Positions 54,341 through 64,000 of a stretch of 64,000 bases of DNA are shown piece by piece. The notes below the pieces were generated by a model. That model did no database searches. It worked only from the letters and a program-made list of their open reading frames with translations, and had not been told where the DNA came from. Origin of the DNA: Perkinsus olseni (taxonomy: Eukaryota > Perkinsozoa > Perkinsida > Perkinsidae); NCBI GenBank assembly GCA_013115135.1, contig JABANP010000054.1:1-64000 (forward strand). The letters are read 5' to 3'. How positions within the stretch are numbered: the first letter of the stretch is position 1; each line of letters opens with the position of its first letter. The translations under genes and the position numbers were made by a program.

Positions 54341-55672
54341 CGAGGAGATCGCAGATGTCGAGTTTGTTATCACTTGTCGCATCCTTGGCCGCCAACTTGC
54401 TTCTCGAATCGGTCGTCCCAGTACTCGGCCTTCGCATAGCGGTCTCCATAAGGGGTCAAAGTATGCGTCGGGTCCATCAGCCAATGAACGACGATCACTG
54501 CGGAGAGCATGCGACCAGATCGGATACACCACAAAGGACATGACGCTCGAGCAGAAACGTTGGTCAACATTGTTGACTCAACAACGAATCACCCGTATCG
54601 CTTCCCTCGTAATACTTAACTCGATGTCGTCTACCGCTACATGTGCATCTGAGGCGTTTTCAGAAATATTATTACCGACAGGACAGGCTATGGAACATAC
54701 TAAGCGTTGTGAATTGATACTCAGGCAACGAACTCTCTAAAATGTTGTTTGTCCACTATATGATATCGCCCACCCCAGAACATCAACAACGCAGCCGACT
54801 TGATGAGAGGCGTCTGGCAACCAGAGGTTCTGGGTCAGCCGGTGGCTGCTAGCTACCCTCTCGCCACAAGTCAGAACGCCTACGGCGATGAGTTCCAGGA
54901 GTGCCAAGGCAAACTCTGCGACACAGACTCAGCCCGTTGGGGTGGCGAAGTGGAATATGGGGCGACAACGTAGATCGGACGATGTGCAGTGGTAAAGGAT
55001 AAAACTCCTGCGCAAACAGCTCTCGAATACAGGAACGAAGTCGATCCCCTGATTCTATCCTATCCACAAACAAATGAGCAAGAGTAAGAGCGAGAGTGAC
55101 AATGCTGAGATCAGTTAGCCTCATTCGTGCGAAAGGGCGAGAGGATGCTGTCATCTTACTGGAGTACGCGCCAACTTGCCATCGCCAATACGATCTCGTT
55201 GTAGTTCAAACGTGAGTTCATGTCTTCACCGGCGAGCCGTTAATAGTGATTAAGCTCCACACGTTTGACTTAAGCTGTGAAACAGCTTCTCTAAGTATCT
55301 TCTGAATGCTGTATGTTGATAGCGCAGTTCTCCCCTAACCCTCCCACCATGAGAGTGAAGTTACGACTTGAGGCTCTGAAGAGGAGGAATCGGTACCCAT
55401 GATGGCATAGGTGAGCTATATGCTACGAGCATGTAGCGATTAAGAACGAAGTGATGAGTGCTTTCATGATACCGTTCGGCATGCAGAGAAAAAGTGAACA
55501 CCACAGGATAGTGAGTGCTTACCAAGAAACCTCGAATGAATTTTACCAATCACGTTAATGATACGTACAAGAATGCCAATCACTACAGTTCCAATGAACA
55601 AGAGTTTGACTCCAGAAGATGATAGACAAAATATTCAGCGTGCGGAAGAGATGGCCCCAAAGAACACTCTTC
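54341..55672. other. Spacer between methyltransferase and first TIR-like gene
   Basis: A minus ORF with ATG at 55154 (TDLSIVTLALTLAHLFVD, 101 codons) and a minus exon-like stretch at about 55510-55610 (FIGTVVIGILVRIINVIG, hydrophobic, followed by gtaagc) may belong to an unidentified membrane protein. Around 54600-54660, minus-strand NASDAHVAV resembles NAADAHLGA near 60940, part of a shared segment. Confidence 0.35.
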
Positions 55673-57028
55673 TCAATCACTGCTGTACGCTGGGGGCGTA
55701 ACACCCCTGGAATACGTCAGCCGGGCGAGCATCGATATAGCAACGATGCTCACAATCATATGGGACAGGGCCCACAAAACGTGTGGCCCTTGATGATGCG
55801 GGGGGCTATACCGAGCCTCCCAAGACCGAGTGATGTGAACTAATGCTGCCGCACAGGCGCAAGCTGAGACACTGGCGAGAATTTTGCGGATCCCGCTCCC
55901 AATCAAACACGCACTCGAACCTTCCTGCCGCGAGAAAAGAGCAAAGAGACGACCGACTAAATTAGGGAAGATTGATACAACACACGCCGTGGCAAAAAAT
56001 CCAGTGACGCAGGTGGCTAGCGTTGAGGGCAATATCGAGAGGATCATAATTCTCAATACAAATGGGATGCCGCTCGAGTTGGCGGCATTGGCTCTGCATA
56101 ATGTCATCACACTCTTACCGAAGTTAGTATAGCTTCCATGGAGTTCCCGGATATGATTGAGGAGGGCGTCCCGATCAGACAACAATGAACACTCGAGATT
56201 GTCTGCTGCGATAGAGAGGTCTGTCTCTTTGCAGCCTTCACATACAGGATGGAACCGGCAAATAACATACCACGAGTCGATAATAGAGAAAACGGCATCG
56301 ATGAGTAGAGCGGGAGTAGAATCATCCAGCAGATCATGACCCACCCAGAATACAATCGACGTGGTGAAGTAAAAAGCAGCGAATTCGATGCTGCGTAGGG
56401 CCCAAATCTCAACTTTATCAATCCCATGTTGCTTCACGAAGACGGCAAGCTCAAACATACACCACAGACGGGACTCCAAGGCATCGTCCCACATCGACAC
56501 AAACCTCTTCGAGCAAGCGAGGTACTCGGGTATGGCCTCGATGCACTTGGCTTTCTCACGAGGATCGTCTTGCGGTATACAACAGCGATCAAAGAACACT
56601 CGAGAGGGGCTTGAAAGACGTCCCCATCGCAAGCAAGATAACAAAATGGTACACGATATGGTGATACACGAGAATGTTTGGGCTTGACAGAAATGGCGAA
56701 GAAGCCAGCAGCCCAGTAAAGAGAGCATGACCGCCCTCTCCGTGTTGTAGCGTATAGCAAGCGCAGCAATCTTCAAGAGACTGCTTGTTCCCCAAGCATG
56801 ACTCAGGAATATATCATAGTGTTCAGTCACCGTAGCCTTCCTGCTCAGAGTATCCCATACTTGGGAAGCAACATCAGACGTCGTCCAAGGCCATTCCCAC
56901 AATAGGCGGCCCAAATGAAGTGCACGAAACTTGGGAGACGTCGATGGGTCGCTCAAGTCGAAGGAATCTAACATAGTCAAGGCGTCTTCCTCGGATAGGT
57001 TTGAGGAAGCATCGGTTGAGCTGGTCAT
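55673..57028 (-). CDS. Multi-spanning membrane protein with TIR-like domain, copy 1 (intact)
   Basis: Intronless, 451 residues, ATG 57028, stop 55673-55675. Residues 43-63 form a conserved LLWEWPWTTSDVASQVWDTL segment. HYDIFLSHAWG (70-80) resembles strand A/box 1 of TIR domains and SSLLKIAALAIRYN follows. Residues 98-133 are hydrophobic (two possible membrane passes) and interrupt the TIR-like fold. It resumes with RVFFDRCCIPQDDPREKAKC (143-162), IPEYLACSKRFVSMWDD (166-182) and RLWCMFELAVFVKQHG (187-202). WCMFE is the WCxxE motif of many bacterial and plant TIR NADases, making E193 the candidate catalytic residue. More membrane segments follow at about 212-232, 240-256, 320-352, 384-398 and 416-436. 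Activity is inference: TIR NAD cleavage or a scaffold role are both possible. Confidence 0.75.
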   Translation of the reverse strand: MTSSTDASSNLSEEDALTMLDSFDLSDPSTSPKFRALHLGRLLWEWPWTTSDVASQVWDTLSRKATVTEHYDIFLSHAWGTSSLLKIAALAIRYNTERAVMLSLLGCWLLRHFCQAQTFSCITISCTILLSCLRWGRLSSPSRVFFDRCCIPQDDPREKAKCIEAIPEYLACSKRFVSMWDDALESRLWCMFELAVFVKQHGIDKVEIWALRSIEFAAFYFTTSIVFWVGHDLLDDSTPALLIDAVFSIIDSWYVICRFHPVCEGCKETDLSIAADNLECSLLSDRDALLNHIRELHGSYTNFGKSVMTLCRANAANSSGIPFVLRIMILSILPSTLATCVTGFFATACVVSIFPNLVGRLFALFSRQEGSSACLIGSGIRKILASVSACACAAALVHITRSWEARYSPPHHQGPHVLWALSHMIVSIVAISMLARLTYSRGVTPPAYSSD

Positions 57029-58062
57029 CGTATTCTAGTGTTATCCAACAAATCATCTATGGAATGCATAAGTTGGGCAGACAAGTAGCGAACTTTGCCG
57101 AGTGAAACCTATCGTCGAAGTGATGATTGCAGAGCCGAGGGGCGGCAACCATCAATTGCGAGCCTTTACATTACATTCGCCCCTTCTTAGTCAACGGCAA
57201 TCGAACGCGACCCGCGTTACGCGACGCACCGTAAAAGAACCGTGAAAGAAACATCCACTCATTCACATGCGATCACAAGTGAAGCATCCGGATGTCATCA
57301 ATCATAGAATATGGACAAAATCAGAAACAATTCTCAGCACTCTGTCATATACAAGCTGCAGAAGGTTACACCCTATCACTGATACAACGCGAGGCTCAGC
57401 CGCCCAATTAAGTGAGTACAGGGTACACCGGCGGAACCAATTGTAGTGGGCGTACGGCAACGGCAAGCTTGGCCTCCGTATCTGTACGCATGAACGGGTG
57501 AGCACGCATGCACAATTCGCCTCCGACGTCTCAATAAGTAAGGTGACCTAACTTGAGCAAGTCGGACCAATTTCTTTCGCACCAGCAATGGTCGACTCGT
57601 CCTCGCAAACTCCGAAGTTCCTGTCACAGTCTGGAAAATGGGAAACAGCCACTCCGGCTGACTGTCATTGAGTCCAGATCTCAACCCTGTGTATGTTCCG
57701 TTCCATCATGAATAAAGTGAGCTCGGATAATATGCACCTCGCAGGGAACAGGAAGGAAGGCTCATGCCACCAACCACTTTCAGTGAGGAAGATACTCAGG
57801 TATGGCCTAAGTGTGATTCGCCTTCGGGAGGAAGTCGCCGAAATCTTACCACTGCTTCCTCGAAGCCAATGCCTCCTTTTCTTGAAATTCCATCACTCGA
57901 GGAGAGGAGGGTGCGCCGTGTCTAGGTCGCAGGGGATGTCGTCCGGACCTACGTTCGGTTGGATAACTAGTGTTCTGCAGAACAACGACTAAGTATCGCT
58001 AGTCCTATGTTTATTTACTTTGCTGTCTAGATCACAAGATCGCTGCTCTGTTACTCCTTCAG
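57029..58062. other. Spacer between TIR-like copies 1 and 2
   Basis: Plus ORF 57693-57992 and minus ORF 57376-57684 lack motifs; see the possible exon at 58063-58195. Confidence 0.35.
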
Positions 58063-58195
58063 GGGCCTTCGAACACGGTTCTTCTACAACTTGCCTCGGT
58101 CGTATGTAGAATCTCTCAAACTGGGGCTTAGACGGGAAGTTAACTTGGACATAGCGACACTGGAGATCATGGATGTCATCATGGACAGGAAATGA
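58063..58195 (+). CDS. Possible terminal exon of an unidentified plus-strand gene
   Basis: After an acceptor (TTCAG at 58058-58062) the frame reads GLRTRFFYNLPRSYVESLKL then REVNLDIATLEIMDVIMDRK and TGA 58193-58195. Its composition is that of a real helical protein end, but no upstream exon or family was recognised. It may be a gene fragment stranded between TIR-like copies. Confidence 0.35.
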
Positions 58196-58400
58196 TACTA
58201 CCCCTGCGAGGGCCTCCAATATTCGACAAAAACAAAACATGATTAAATCCTGACTGGCTTATTAAGAAATCGGGATCGATCTCAGTCCGTGGAGTAGGCA
58301 ATAAATACTATCTCTGGTTGAAAAAAGAGAGCGGAATGAACGAGCGACAGATGGACGCACCAATACAGATGAGACTGCCATGAGGCACTCATTTGTGGGG

Positions 58401-59696
58401 TTACTCTCTATGGCCCCTACGATACGTGAGACGAGTTAGCATTGATATGATAACAATACTAACAACGATTTGAAAAAGCGCTGAAGAAATATGCAGTTCA
58501 CCATGATGCCGAAGACTTGGCAGAAACTCTCTTGACCGGACAAAGTGAACAAGAACCGTCGAGCATATGCAAGCAAGAATACTAGCATAGACTTTTCGGT
58601 TCCAGCTCTCGGCCAGGTGGCGATAGACACCTGGAAGGCCCACGAACAGAGAGAATATGCTATCCACTAATTGAGGATGAGCCGCTACGACGACCGCCGT
58701 TGCGAAGCATCCAGTGACACAGGTAGCTAGCGTAGAAGGTAGAATCGAGAGAATTGCTACTCTCAATAGAAATGGGACTCCACTCAGGTTGCATGCTGGG
58801 GCCCTCGACAAAGGCAACACGCTGTCATCAAAGTTACGATAGCTGCCATGGAGGTGACGAATATGCGCGAGGAGAGCATCTCGATCAGACGATAACGAAC
58901 ATTTCAGCTTCTCCGCTCTCATAGAAATATCTGCATTCGCATCGCCTTCACATACTGGATGGTATCGGCAAATAACATACGATTCATTGAGAATTGAGAA
59001 AACGGCATCGATGAGCAAAGCGGGGATATAATCATCCAGCAGATCATGACCCACCCAGAATAGAATCGATGTGGTGAAGTAAAAGGCAGCAAATTCGATG
59101 CTGTGTAGGACCCAAATCTCAACTTTATCAATCCCATGTTGCTTCACGAAGACGGCCAGCTCAAACATACACCACAGACGGGACTCCAAGGCATCGTCCC
59201 ACATCGACACAAACCTTTTCGAGCAAGCGAGGTACTCGGGTATGGCCTCGATACACTTGGCTTTCTCACGAGGATCGTCTTGCGGTATACAACAGCGATC
59301 AAAGAACACTCGAGAGGGGCTTGAAAGACGTCCCCATCGTAAGCAGGATAACAAAATGGTACACGATATGGTGATACACACAAATATTCGGGCTTGACAC
59401 AAATGGCGAAGAAGCCAGCAGCCCAGTAAAGACAGCATGACCGCCTTCTCCATGTTGTAGCGTATAGCAAGTGCAGCAATCTTCAAGAGGCTATTAGTCT
59501 CCCAAGCATGACTCAGGAATATATCATAGTGTTCAGTCACCGTAGCCTTCCTGCTCAAAGTATCCCATACTTGGGAAGCAACATCGGACGTCGTCCAAGG
59601 CCATTCCCACATGAGCTCTCCTGAACCAACTGCGCGGAATCTGGTTATCTGCCTCCCGAGCAGGTCATCCGAGTCAGAGGACTCTAAGCTGCTCAT
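58401..59696 (-). CDS. Multi-spanning membrane protein with TIR-like domain, copy 2 (intact)
   Basis: Intronless, 431 residues from ATG 59696 (MSSLESSDSDDLLGRQ). The frame is open upstream to 59810, but that extension begins with TTG. After a divergent N-terminus it matches copy 1 closely from MWEWPWTTSDVASQVWDTL onward: HYDIFLSHAWE, the membrane insertion, CCIPQDDPREKAKC, RFVSMWDDALESRLWCMFEL with WCxxE, then five or more hydrophobic segments. The C-terminal third (after about HPVCEGDANADISMRAEK) diverges more from copy 1 and matches copy 3. So the TIR-like core is the conserved part and the ends vary. Stop 58401-58403. Confidence 0.75.
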   Translation of the reverse strand: MSSLESSDSDDLLGRQITRFRAVGSGELMWEWPWTTSDVASQVWDTLSRKATVTEHYDIFLSHAWETNSLLKIAALAIRYNMEKAVMLSLLGCWLLRHLCQARIFVCITISCTILLSCLRWGRLSSPSRVFFDRCCIPQDDPREKAKCIEAIPEYLACSKRFVSMWDDALESRLWCMFELAVFVKQHGIDKVEIWVLHSIEFAAFYFTTSILFWVGHDLLDDYIPALLIDAVFSILNESYVICRYHPVCEGDANADISMRAEKLKCSLSSDRDALLAHIRHLHGSYRNFDDSVLPLSRAPACNLSGVPFLLRVAILSILPSTLATCVTGCFATAVVVAAHPQLVDSIFSLFVGLPGVYRHLAESWNRKVYASILACICSTVLVHFVRSREFLPSLRHHGELHISSALFQIVVSIVIISMLTRLTYRRGHRE

Positions 59697-60350
59697 CGAC
59701 TCTGCGTCGGTCAGATCCGAGGAGATGTCGATTATTCTCGATAGAGCGAAGATTCCTGAGGGAAGCCGATCAAGATCAACGCTTAGTAGGTATACTACAA
59801 CACAACTCAATGCCTCGGGTAATCAGCCAAAGAAGCATGTCCTGAAGCAGCGATGAGACAAAGATGGGACGAAGACCACCACCCTAGAGGGTCATAGTGA
59901 TGCAAAGGAGCATAAAGGGTCACAAGTAACCGCACGAATTCCGCAATTTGTGCGAACAGGCACAAGTCCAAAGAACCACCACGGCCCGTCGTCCACGAGC
60001 CTCAAGACATATTGTAATAACATTGCATGGGTTCTTTGTACATGTCTAAAGTCTAGCTCGGAAGGCACACGGGACGGCTGCTGTTCACAGGGCAACTGCT
60101 GAGTCATAACTGATAACAGCGCCCATTATGTCGGCTGCGGCACTCCCCGAGCCCTCCACGGGACTAAACACGAAGCACGCTTCATGCCCGCTCGAACTAA
60201 GGGTCAGAGGGTTCTCAATTCCTCAGACACTCAGGAGCTGAGGGGCCGGCAGGCAACTGCCAATGAGGCGGTTTCTCGCTGGGGAAACTTCCGGGGAAGC
60301 GACCATTAGTCACAAGCAAAATTGACTTGCAGCCATTGGAGCCTCTCTGT
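59697..60350. other. Spacer downstream of the METTL fragment
   Basis: No gene supported; the minus ORF 59892-60107 has no motif. Confidence 0.35.
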
Positions 60351-60592
60351 GTCGGAAACCGTGGCGTTTCACCAGTTGCTCCGGCAGTCGAGAATTACCG
60401 CATCCGACCATCAGCACCTACCAGTGGACGAAGCATAACGGCCGATTCTGACTACTATCATGTGACGTCATGTATGGCTTCAGATTGTGGAAGGAACTTG
60501 ACGATCTCTGCATACTCCATGTACCAATCGAAGAACCTCAAAGGCCTGCACACAGGAAGTTCTCCTCCGCGACCCCACTCGGAAGTCGAGAA
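60351..60592 (-). pseudogene. Partial duplicate of the METTL13-type gene
   Basis: Nearly identical to 54085-54325, including exon and intron sequence of the first two recognised methyltransferase exons, with several substitutions. Similarity stops sharply at both ends, and no last exon is found nearby. Confidence 0.85.
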
Positions 60593-62228
60593 TGCGCAAA
60601 CAATGTCAATGGCTCCCGCAATGGTCCGAGTGCACCATCATTTGCCGCTGCCTTCACCATAACCTTCTCTCTCGAAACAATCACCTCATGGTTCCTTATT
60701 CATGTAGAGAATCATTCGTCGGGACCATCGGGGAGTAGAAGGCCACCACTGCGAAGAGTATGCTCTTCCCGCCAGCGGATTTAACCACTGCACTGAATCA
60801 GGTACATCTTAGCGTGAGACATCATGCACGAGCAGCCATGTTGGTGTCAGACAGTAATGACGAATCGCTTGTATCACTCCTCGATCCATCGGTCTGCCGT
60901 CCCACCCCTCTCCCTTTGCTCCGAGATGTGCATCTGCAGCATTTTCAAAAGCGAAATGGAGATTGCTCCCGACAAGTGGGCCATCGAACATAGTGGTCGC
61001 TGCACATTCTGATCAAGTAACCCGAGTAACCGCTCGTTCGGCTTACGCAATGAAGAGTGTGCCTAGCACCAGTATAGCTCCACCGAACATTGCGGGTATG
61101 GACTTCGAGTAGTCAGTACTGAAACAAGCATGCACGCATGCACACGCGGAGGAATTGGTGGCAACGTTTACACCTTATGTTCCAGTTTATCGATCGGAAC
61201 CTGAATTGTGTTCTCGTGATGACGATGATGGGTGTTACTGCCACAACCCATGCCACAGCGGGCCTTCGCAGCGCAACCTGATATGAAGAGTCCCAAGCGA
61301 ATAGTCCCAGAGAAAACGACACTGATCTACATACGCCAGTGACATCTCCAGTCTCACAAGATTCACACTTGTGTGCCCTGAACGAGGGGTCGAAGGGTCC
61401 ATCGTCTCCTGACCGTTCGTCCGCACTCGCAACGTCATAGACATCCGGATGTCTGTGACGGTGAGCCCCAAAACTAGTCGGCTGACCGAGCTGGTAGTGG
61501 TGGTGAAATAGAGGTTGCTGACAAAGAGTCACATTCGGAAATGAAAGTGAAGACCTCCACGGGAGTAGCTTGCGTCTCACCGTTCCAACGCTGACAGCTG
61601 GGCACTGTGCTCCCGACAAGCTCGCATCCGCTAGATTATGAGGACAACTGGTCAAAGTATGGCCGACCATGAAACATCAAATAACGAGGCTGCTGAACTA
61701 CTGGAGTCTACAGTATGTCATTTGGAAATTCATTCGGCGCAAAAGGCATGCCATTGAGGGTTTGCTCCAGGCTGGGGCCCCTAGCCTGGGAAGACTCTTC
61801 TCCAGCTAACGCTTCGACGAAGTGGTATCTTGTAACACAGTGGGACGAGTGATTATGCATGTATCAAGAACAAGAATAGAGAGTACTCTGACTATTTCCC
61901 TGCGCCGTTGTTTTATAGCCATGGGTGTAACGCAACGCAAGATTGGCCACATAAGAGAAGACTACGATCCAGCAGCATTCGTTGCTATTGTTCCATCTGT
62001 GGAGCTTGCCTGCTTCACAACAGGAGTAGGGAGTAGCAGCGTGGATCCGTCCCGTCACTGGCACGAGGCAGTAGGCCCCACCGCGGCAAACTCCCAGAGG
62101 AGGCAGATAAGGCCAAGAAGGAGGTTGCAATGCCGCCTTCCCAGCGAAAAAGTAATGGCAGCCAACGAGAATACAGCTCGCTGAAATCTGCAGTAGATAA
62201 CATTGTTCTAAGGCTGTTCAAAGTCAGA
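60593..62228. other. Spacer between METTL fragment and TIR-like copy 3
   Basis: Contains a minus 185-codon ORF (listed separately) and a minus stretch at 61864-62130 (CRGGAYCLVPVTGRI) without a start. The segment near 60830-60960 resembles 54590-54670, extending the duplicated region. Confidence 0.4.
61113..61670 (-). CDS. Hypothetical protein, 185 residues, possible membrane segments
   Basis: ATG 61670 opens a 185-codon frame without introns. It includes a His-rich segment (FHHHYQLGQPTSFGAHRHRH) and two hydrophobic stretches (SVSFSLGLFAW, AVAWVVAVTPIIVI). Cysteines pair as C-x2-C in HKCESCETG. No family is recognised, and it may be an exon of a larger gene. Confidence 0.3.
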   Translation of the reverse strand: MVGHTLTSCPHNLADASLSGAQCPAVSVGTVRRKLLPWRSSLSFPNVTLCQQPLFHHHYQLGQPTSFGAHRHRHPDVYDVASADERSGDDGPFDPSFRAHKCESCETGDVTGVCRSVSFSLGLFAWDSSYQVALRRPAVAWVVAVTPIIVITRTQFRFRSINWNIRCKRCHQFLRVCMRACLFQY

Positions 62229-63595
62229 TCACTCTCTTGGCCCCTTGTGATACGTGAGTCGGGTGAGCATCGATATGATAACAATACTAACAATGATTTG
62301 GGAGAATGCCAGCGGAATATGCAGACCATCATAATGGTGAAGATTACACCGAAATTCTCTCGACCGGGCGAAGTGAACAAGTACCGTCGAGCATATGCAA
62401 GCAAGAACACTAGCATAGACTTTTAGTTTCCAGCTCTCGGCCAGGTGACGAGAGGCATCTGGACTGCCCACGAAAAGAGCAAATACGCTACCCACTAGGT
62501 GAGGATGTGCCGCTACAATGACCGCCGTTGCGAAGCATCCAGTGACACAGGTAGCTAGCGTAGAAGGTAGAATCGAGAGAACCACTACTCTCAATAGAAA
62601 TGGGACTCCACTCAGGTTGCAAGCTGGGGCCCTCGACAAAGGCAACACGCTGTCATCAAAGTTACGATAGCTGCCATGGAGGTGACGAATATGCGCGAGG
62701 AGAGCATCTCGATCAGACGATAACGAACATTTCAGCTTCTTCGCTCTGATAGATATACCTGCCTTTGGTAAAACCTTCACATACTGGATGGTATCGGCAA
62801 ATAACATACGATGCATTGAGAATTGAGAAAACGGCATCGATGATCAAAGCGGGGATATAATCATCCAGCAGATCATGACCCACCCAGAATAGAATCGATG
62901 TGGTGAAGTAAAAGGCAGCAAATTCGATGCTGCGTAGGGCCCAAATCTCAACTTTATCAATCCCATGTCGCTTCACGAAGACGGCCAGCTCAAACATACA
63001 CCACAGACGGGACTCCAAGGCATCGTCCCACATCGACACGAACCTCTTGGAGCAAGCGAGGTACTCGGGTATGGCCTCGATACACTTGGCCTTCTCACGA
63101 GGATCGTCTTGCGGTATACAACAGCGATCAAAGAACACTCGAGAGGGGCTTGGAAAGACGTCCCCATCGTAAGCAAAATAACAAAATGATACACGATATG
63201 GTGATACACGAAAAAATTCGGGCTTGACACAAATGGCGAAGAAGCCAGCAGCCCAGTAAAGAGAGCATGACCGCCCTCTCCATGTTGTAGCGTATAGCAA
63301 GTGCAGCAATCTTCAAGAGACTGCTTGTTCCCCAAGCATGACTCAGGAATATATCATAGTGTTCAGTCACCGTAGCCTTCCTGCTCAGAGGATCCCATAC
63401 TTGGGAAGCAACATCGAAGAAACTCCAGGGCCATTCCCACAGGAGCTGTCCCAGTTCAATCGCACGAGCTCCGCTCATGGGTGCCATCGACTGGCTGCTC
63501 GGGCCAGAGGATTCCAGCGTGCTCATCGACGCTGCTTCGGCCGAACGCATGGAGGCTCCGCTGGATGAACTGAGCACTACTTGGGTAAGACCCAT
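62229..63595 (-). pseudogene. TIR-like membrane protein, copy 3 (two one-base disruptions)
   Basis: From ATG 63595 (MGLTQVVLSSSSGASMRSA) the frame runs through WEWPWSFFDVASQVWDPLS, HYDIFLSHAWG and the membrane insertion. Near 63152 the plus strand has CTTGGAAAGAC where copies 1 and 2 have CTTGAAAGAC, shifting the frame just before FFDRCCIPQ. The second frame carries CCIPQDDPREKAKC, WCMFE and two hydrophobic segments. A second extra base in the A run at 62770-62773 shifts to the third frame, which holds the C-terminal membrane segments (LPSTLATCVTGCFATAV) to stop 62229-62231. All three pieces are otherwise as well preserved as in copy 2, so decay is recent or the indels are assembly errors. 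Confidence 0.75.
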
Positions 63596-64000
63596 GAAGC
63601 CTGAGTTCAGGCCCTCAACACAACTCAAAGACAAAACAGCGAAGCATTATAAACTGATAAGCCCGGGAAGACGATGATGAGCCGAAAGTCCCGAAAACGT
63701 CAACATGCGGAACCCTGGTTATAGAAAGGAGCATACAGCGTCACTGCCAGTGATAACGAGATGGCAAGTCTGAGACCGAGACGAGTGGTACTGTACCTCT
63801 GGCTAATTCGACTTTATCATATATTTCTCTCATTCTCATCGAATATCGACCGGCAATCCGCCACGAGCACATTATCCACTTTCGTTTGCTTGTTCATTCA
63901 TGTCGCGTCCAGCAAGATTCTGACTCAGATCACCTGGGTCAGGTGTACAAGATTCCATCCTCACCCAGGCCCATCCTCGGCCCAGAATTCCTCCAAGCCT
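63596..64000. other. Right end of window, no gene supported
   Basis: Promoter side of TIR-like copy 3. No motif-bearing ORF. Confidence 0.4.

Noticed and set aside
56388..56687. Plus-strand ORFs opposite the TIR-like genes (also 59098-59397 and 62927-63172)
   Set aside because: Antisense shadows conserved only because the minus-strand coding sequence is conserved.
55673..57028. Bacterial TIR anti-phage system
   Set aside because: Gene context, introns in neighbours and lack of operon structure show a eukaryotic nuclear locus.

Overview
The window is nuclear DNA of a protist with many short GT-AG introns (mostly about 40-160 nt). Most genes are split into small exons, and there are no operons or Shine-Dalgarno sites. 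Tandem secreted and membrane families, a cullin, an AGC/PKG-like kinase and short introns point to an alveolate, most like a Perkinsus-type genome. That placement is inference from overall character, not from a marker gene.

Layout. 1-1320 (+) is the 3' part of an ACAD10/11-type phosphotransferase-domain gene. 2047-3993 (+) is a START-domain lipid-binding gene. 4804-16518 (+) holds four copies (A-D) of an intronless gene for a secreted protein with four six-cysteine modules and a long Thr/Ala/Gln tail. An isoaspartyl-methyltransferase-like gene (6507-7981) lies between A and B, and B-D sit in 2.9-3.0 kb tandem units. 17192-19505 (-) is a coiled-coil protein with an acidic WSR-repeat tail, 20401-22500 (-) an AGC/PKG-like kinase, and 22734-27885 (-) a cullin. 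29385-33484 (+) is a poorly resolved multi-exon gene with a signal peptide. 35245-39345 carries small membrane and secreted proteins, including two adjacent His-rich ones on the minus strand.

39713-46937 (+) holds three tandem saccharopine-dehydrogenase-like oxidoreductases. A C-terminal relic of a fourth lies beyond a tRNA-Leu and a 12-copy, 90-bp minisatellite. 49685-50714 (-) is an F-box/ankyrin protein. 50.8-52.8 kb has one tRNA-Thr and several decayed tRNA-like stretches. 53373-54340 (-) is a METTL13-type methyltransferase, part of which is copied at 60351-60592. 55673-63595 (-) carries three copies of an intronless multi-spanning membrane protein with a TIR-like domain (FLSHAW ... WCxxE); the third copy is broken.

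Most notable are the membrane TIR-like family, tRNA T-arm-like sequences inside at least eight short introns of the cullin and all three oxidoreductase genes, and the repeat tail of the Cys-rich family, which is open in a second, Cys/Gly/Tyr-rich frame. Five apparent +1-base disruptions, each differing from an intact paralogue by one base in a short run, could be decay or assembly error.
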